Assembly: GCA_041670885.1 (NCBI GenBank)
Contig: JBAXYJ010000008.1
Span: 1 to 27,241, forward strand
Origin: JAJBWD01 sp041670885
Lineage (GTDB): Bacteria; Bacillota; Clostridia; Clostridiales; Clostridiaceae
Direction of reading: 5' to 3'
DNA: 27,241 nt
Part shown: positions 24,280 through 27,241 of the stretch, piece after piece
Layout of the letters: each line of letters opens with the position of its first letter
Position numbering within the stretch: position 1 is the first letter of the stretch
Notes under the pieces: generated by a model
What the model was told of the DNA's origin: nothing
Databases searched by the model: none
The model's input: only the letters and a program-made list of their open reading frames with translations
Program-made: the position numbers and the translations under genes

Positions 24280-25041
24280 ATGAATATTTTAAAATCAATA
24301 CGTAAAGCATTTCTTTTTACGGTATTTATGGCAATGGTTATTTTACCTGCTAAAAGTGCATTTGCAGCAACTTACACAGTTTTATCAGGAGATTCACTAT
24401 ACTCAATTGGAAAACTTTTTAGTCTTTCCGCTTCTGTTTTGCAAAGCAGCAACAGTCTGTCAAGCAGCGTAATATATCCAGGGCAGAGCTTAAAAGTTTC
24501 CTGCCAGGTTTATACTGTAAAAAGTGGGGACACGCTATATTTAATTAGTAAAAGCAAAGGCGTATCTCTTACCGATTTAAGAAAAGCAAACAACAAATAC
24601 GATGATAAAATCATCCCAGGTCAAATCCTTAATATTCCCGGCAGTTTTGTTTCTGCTGCAGCCGGTGTAATTCCATACACTCAAAGCGATGTGGACCTTC
24701 TAGCAAGACTTATTACTGCGGAAGCAGGTTCAGAGCCTTATAATGCAAAGGTAAGTGTAGGGGCAGTTGTTGTAAACAGGGTTAAAAACCCACTTTACCC
24801 TAACACCATAAGTGGTGTAATATATGAAAAATCCGGTGGTTATTATCAGTTTACACCGGTTATGAATGGTTATATCAACAAGCCCGCCACCTCAGATTCA
24901 ATAAAAGCTGCATATGATGCATTAAAGGGAATTGACCCAACAAAAGGTGCTCTTTACTTCTTTGATAACAGTGTTACCAATCAATGGCTGCTATCAAAGC
25001 CCGTCTCAATCAGAATAGATAAGATGATATTTTCATACTAA
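24280..25041 (+). CDS. Secreted LysM / SleB-type cell wall hydrolase
   Basis: A 253-residue exported protein. Signal peptide to about residue 29 (RKAFLFTVFMAMV, cleavage after SAFA), then LysM 1 (YTVLSGDSLYSIGKLF to YPGQSLKV), LysM 2 (YTVKSGDTLYLISKSK to IPGQILNI), and a Hydrolase_2 (SleB/CwlJ) domain starting DLLARLITAEAGSEPYNAKV, whose Glu in AEAG is the catalytic residue of the family. The start at 24280 has AGGAGG 7 bases upstream; a longer frame from 24202 overlaps the riboswitch and is rejected. LysM modules hold the enzyme on peptidoglycan. It may act in germination or vegetative wall turnover; control by c-di-AMP fits wall homeostasis. Confidence 0.94.
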   Translation: MNILKSIRKAFLFTVFMAMVILPAKSAFAATYTVLSGDSLYSIGKLFSLSASVLQSSNSLSSSVIYPGQSLKVSCQVYTVKSGDTLYLISKSKGVSLTDLRKANNKYDDKIIPGQILNIPGSFVSAAAGVIPYTQSDVDLLARLITAEAGSEPYNAKVSVGAVVVNRVKNPLYPNTISGVIYEKSGGYYQFTPVMNGYINKPATSDSIKAAYDALKGIDPTKGALYFFDNSVTNQWLLSKPVSIRIDKMIFSY

Positions 25042-25063
25042 CATTAAAGAAATTCATTTATAT

Positions 25064-25095
25064 AAAAAGCAGGCTTAAATTTAGGCCTGCTTTTT
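25064..25095. terminator. Bidirectional intrinsic terminator
   Basis: AAAAAGCAGGC / GCCTGCTTTTT, an 11-bp perfect stem with a T-run on both strands. It serves the plus-strand hydrolase gene and the convergent minus-strand phosphorylase gene. Confidence 0.9.
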
Positions 25096-25151
25096 AATAC
25101 ATTAGCTTTTCCAAATATACAATCCCTGATATTATATCAAAATATAAATAG

Positions 25152-27241
25152 TTATCTTTTAATTTTCACTTCTTCACCTTCGTTTAGCTGATATTCTTGT
25201 CCATATACTTTAATTTTAAGTCTGCCTGTTGATTTAACTAGAATTTTATCTTTTGATACATTTATTCTAACACTAGACTGGTGCCATTTAACTTTAAAAC
25301 TCATATTTGACCAGCCTTCCGGAATCCATGGATTTATACTTAAATTTAGATCTTTATCCACGCTGAATCCTCCAAAGCCCATAACAACGCTTTGCCAGGA
25401 GCCTCCTGCAGAGGCAGCATGAATGCCAAATTCCGTATTTCCCTGATTATCATCAATATCTGTCATTATAGCTTTCATAAAATATTTATAAGCATTATGG
25501 GTATCTCCCGTTGATAACCCCAAAATTGAATACATTGACGGACTTAAAGAGGATTTATGCATAGTTCTTGCTTCGTAGTACTTATAATTTTTTATTTTTG
25601 TCTCTTTGTGGAATTCTTCACCCAGCATTAACATAAGCATTACAACATCTGCCTGTTTTATTAATTGTGTATCATTAAATTTGATGCCGTTAAGTTCAGG
25701 CCATAAAGGCATTCCATTTTCATCATATTTACTTATAACTGCATCATGTAAATTTAAATAACCTTCAAATTGTTCAATCAGGTTACCGTCTTTGCTGGTA
25801 GGTATATATATTTTTTGCTGAATTTCATCCCATTTACGAAAATCATCTTTATTAATATCCAGCTTTGAGCAAAGCCTATCAAATCCGATCTTGTTTTCGC
25901 TCTTATATAAATCCACCAGCTCTAAAGATTTTTTCAGGCTCCATCTTGCCAAATAGTTTGTATAAGCATTATTGTTTACATGTTCATGGAATTCATCGGG
26001 TCCTATTACCTTATTTATTTCATATCGATCTTTCTTTGAATTATATTCAACTCTGCTCTGCCAAAATTTAGCTGTGTCTAAAAATATCTCCAGCCCATAC
26101 TTAAACATAAATTCTTTATCTAAGGTTGCTCTGTAATATTCCCATATCCCAAAAGTTATATCAGAATTTATATGGTACTCTTCATTACCGGTCCAAATCC
26201 TAATAGGACTGCTATCATAATCAAGTCCCCATTTAGGTGTAACCTCAACCCCGTCATCTGCTGACTCCCAGGGAAATTGAGCTCCTTTATACCCATTATT
26301 TAGTGCATTTTTTCTGGCACCTTCTAAAGTATTATATCTATACATTAACAAGGATCTGGCAGCACTTGGTGTTGTGTATATAAAAAATGGAAGCATAAAT
26401 GTTTCTGTATCCCAGAATATATGTCCTTTATATCCCTCACCATGCAGAGCTTTTGCTGCAATGCTGATTTTCTCATCTTTTTCATAAGCTGAAGATGAAA
26501 GCTGATAAAGGTTAAATCTGATACCTATCTGAGCTTTGTCATCTCCTTTAATTTCTATATCTATAGCTTCCCATATTTTTTCCCAGGCATTTATATGGCT
26601 TTCTTTTTCTTTAACATATCCATCATTAATAAAAGCTTCTAACTCCTCTTTAGACAATTTTGTAATATCCTTATTGGTATCTCTTGATGAATATGAAATC
26701 CCCAATTTATATATAGTAAAATCCTGATTAGCGTTTATGAAGCCTTCATATAACTCCCTTACTTTTTCGCCAAATTTTCCGAATTTCCTTGATTTAAACT
26801 TTGTTCCGTTTCTACTTTCAGTAAGTAAAGCAGCAGCCTCAATTATTTCAGCTTTATTTTCCAGTGTTTTTGTTCTAAGGGCAATTCCGGGTTGAAAATC
26901 ATAAGAATGCATAACTTCCATATGCTTTGATTTGTTTAATGGATCTAAAGCACTATTTGTAACTGATCCATCTATAATATTTTCAATAAACATTTTCCCA
27001 CTGAAATTTATTGGAGTGATTACATATTTATCTGCCCATCTATGAATACTCTTCTGACTCACATATCTCTCTGATTCAATCTTTACTCTTTTCCCTTTTG
27101 TTGTTTCTACTGCTGCGGATAAATATAAAATTCCTTCCTTCATATTCAATCTGCGTTTGAATTTTAAAATATTGCATCTGTCAAAATCCAGCTGTTCATC
27201 TTCAAAATAAACATTAAACCCTAAAGGATCCTGGCAATTTA
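25152..27241 (-). CDS. GH65 disaccharide phosphorylase (maltose/kojibiose/trehalose type), 5' end outside window
   Basis: A cytoplasmic enzyme that would split an alpha-linked glucose disaccharide with phosphate to give beta-glucose 1-phosphate and a sugar. The frame is open to the window edge; the TTG at 27149 is internal because upstream codons encode the expected N-terminal domain (DPLGFNVYFEDEQLDFDR), so 695 residues are visible and perhaps 60-90 are missing. GH65 hallmarks: GHIFWDTETFMLPFF, GAQFPWESADDG, the catalytic-acid motif VIGPDEFHEHVNNNAYTN, KQADVVMLMLML, and the phosphate-site region ASAGGSWQSVVMGFGG. A C-terminal beta-sandwich follows. Linkage specificity cannot be assigned by eye. 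It has a good terminator; its upstream neighbours are not in view. Confidence 0.92.
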   Translation of the reverse strand, partial: NCQDPLGFNVYFEDEQLDFDRCNILKFKRRLNMKEGILYLSAAVETTKGKRVKIESERYVSQKSIHRWADKYVITPINFSGKMFIENIIDGSVTNSALDPLNKSKHMEVMHSYDFQPGIALRTKTLENKAEIIEAAALLTESRNGTKFKSRKFGKFGEKVRELYEGFINANQDFTIYKLGISYSSRDTNKDITKLSKEELEAFINDGYVKEKESHINAWEKIWEAIDIEIKGDDKAQIGIRFNLYQLSSSAYEKDEKISIAAKALHGEGYKGHIFWDTETFMLPFFIYTTPSAARSLLMYRYNTLEGARKNALNNGYKGAQFPWESADDGVEVTPKWGLDYDSSPIRIWTGNEEYHINSDITFGIWEYYRATLDKEFMFKYGLEIFLDTAKFWQSRVEYNSKKDRYEINKVIGPDEFHEHVNNNAYTNYLARWSLKKSLELVDLYKSENKIGFDRLCSKLDINKDDFRKWDEIQQKIYIPTSKDGNLIEQFEGYLNLHDAVISKYDENGMPLWPELNGIKFNDTQLIKQADVVMLMLMLGEEFHKETKIKNYKYYEARTMHKSSLSPSMYSILGLSTGDTHNAYKYFMKAIMTDIDDNQGNTEFGIHAASAGGSWQSVVMGFGGFSVDKDLNLSINPWIPEGWSNMSFKVKWHQSSVRINVSKDKILVKSTGRLKIKVYGQEYQLNEGEEVKIKR

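Noticed and set aside
25152..27149. Complete GH65 gene starting at the TTG at 27149
   Set aside because: In-frame codons upstream of it to the window edge encode typical GH65 N-terminal sequence, so the gene is cut by the window.

Overview
The base composition is strongly AT-rich. Together with near-consensus AGGAGG ribosome binding sites, a c-di-AMP riboswitch in front of a LysM/SleB-type wall hydrolase, a CcpA-like cre box and Gram-positive lipoproteins and wall enzymes, this points to a low-GC Firmicute, most likely a Clostridium sensu lato. No rRNA, tRNA, transposase, phage or CRISPR features were seen.

Layout. (1) 1-2297 (+): the end of an ABC exporter operon (ATPase C-terminal half plus two related membrane subunits) and a MmcQ/YjbR-family gene, closed by a hairpin. 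(2) 2412-2990 (-): a DUF6512-like membrane protein. (3) 3122-10140 (-): a cell-envelope block. It holds a membrane-anchored transglutaminase-like protein, an Asp/Glu-racemase-family enzyme, a DltA-like adenylating enzyme, a DltC-like carrier protein, an AlgI/DltB-type MBOAT acyltransferase broken by a 1-base frameshift, an SGNH-like extracytoplasmic protein with Cys at the usual Ser position, and a lipoprotein. This looks like a non-canonical Dlt-type pathway that activates an amino acid, possibly a D-acidic one supplied by the racemase, and transfers it across the membrane to an envelope polymer. It is the best candidate here for an undescribed system. (4) 10477-22095 (-): one long pentose operon. 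From its promoter it runs LacI-type regulator, Fuc/Ara-isomerase-like enzyme, split transketolase (two genes), GlpK-like FGGY kinase, RbsB (interrupted by a TAA), DUF2291 lipoprotein, RbsA, RbsC, RbsD, RbsK. (5) 22462-25041: a polysaccharide deacetylase (-) and a riboswitch-controlled LysM/SleB hydrolase (+). Two related terminator-like hairpins flank the deacetylase. (6) 25152-27241 (-): a GH65 disaccharide phosphorylase that runs off the window.

How the genes work together. The pentose operon has import (RbsBAC), mutarotation and kinase functions for ribose (RbsD, RbsK), and a second isomerase-kinase-transketolase set. That enzyme-class combination matches the described D-apiose/apulose non-oxidative route, although the substrate cannot be read from sequence. 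Expression is probably set by the LacI protein and by CcpA, with an intercistronic hairpin after the binding-protein gene. Both the MBOAT frameshift and the rbsB nonsense codon are single-base lesions in otherwise intact reading frames. They are either real recent inactivations or sequence errors, and read-level checking would decide.
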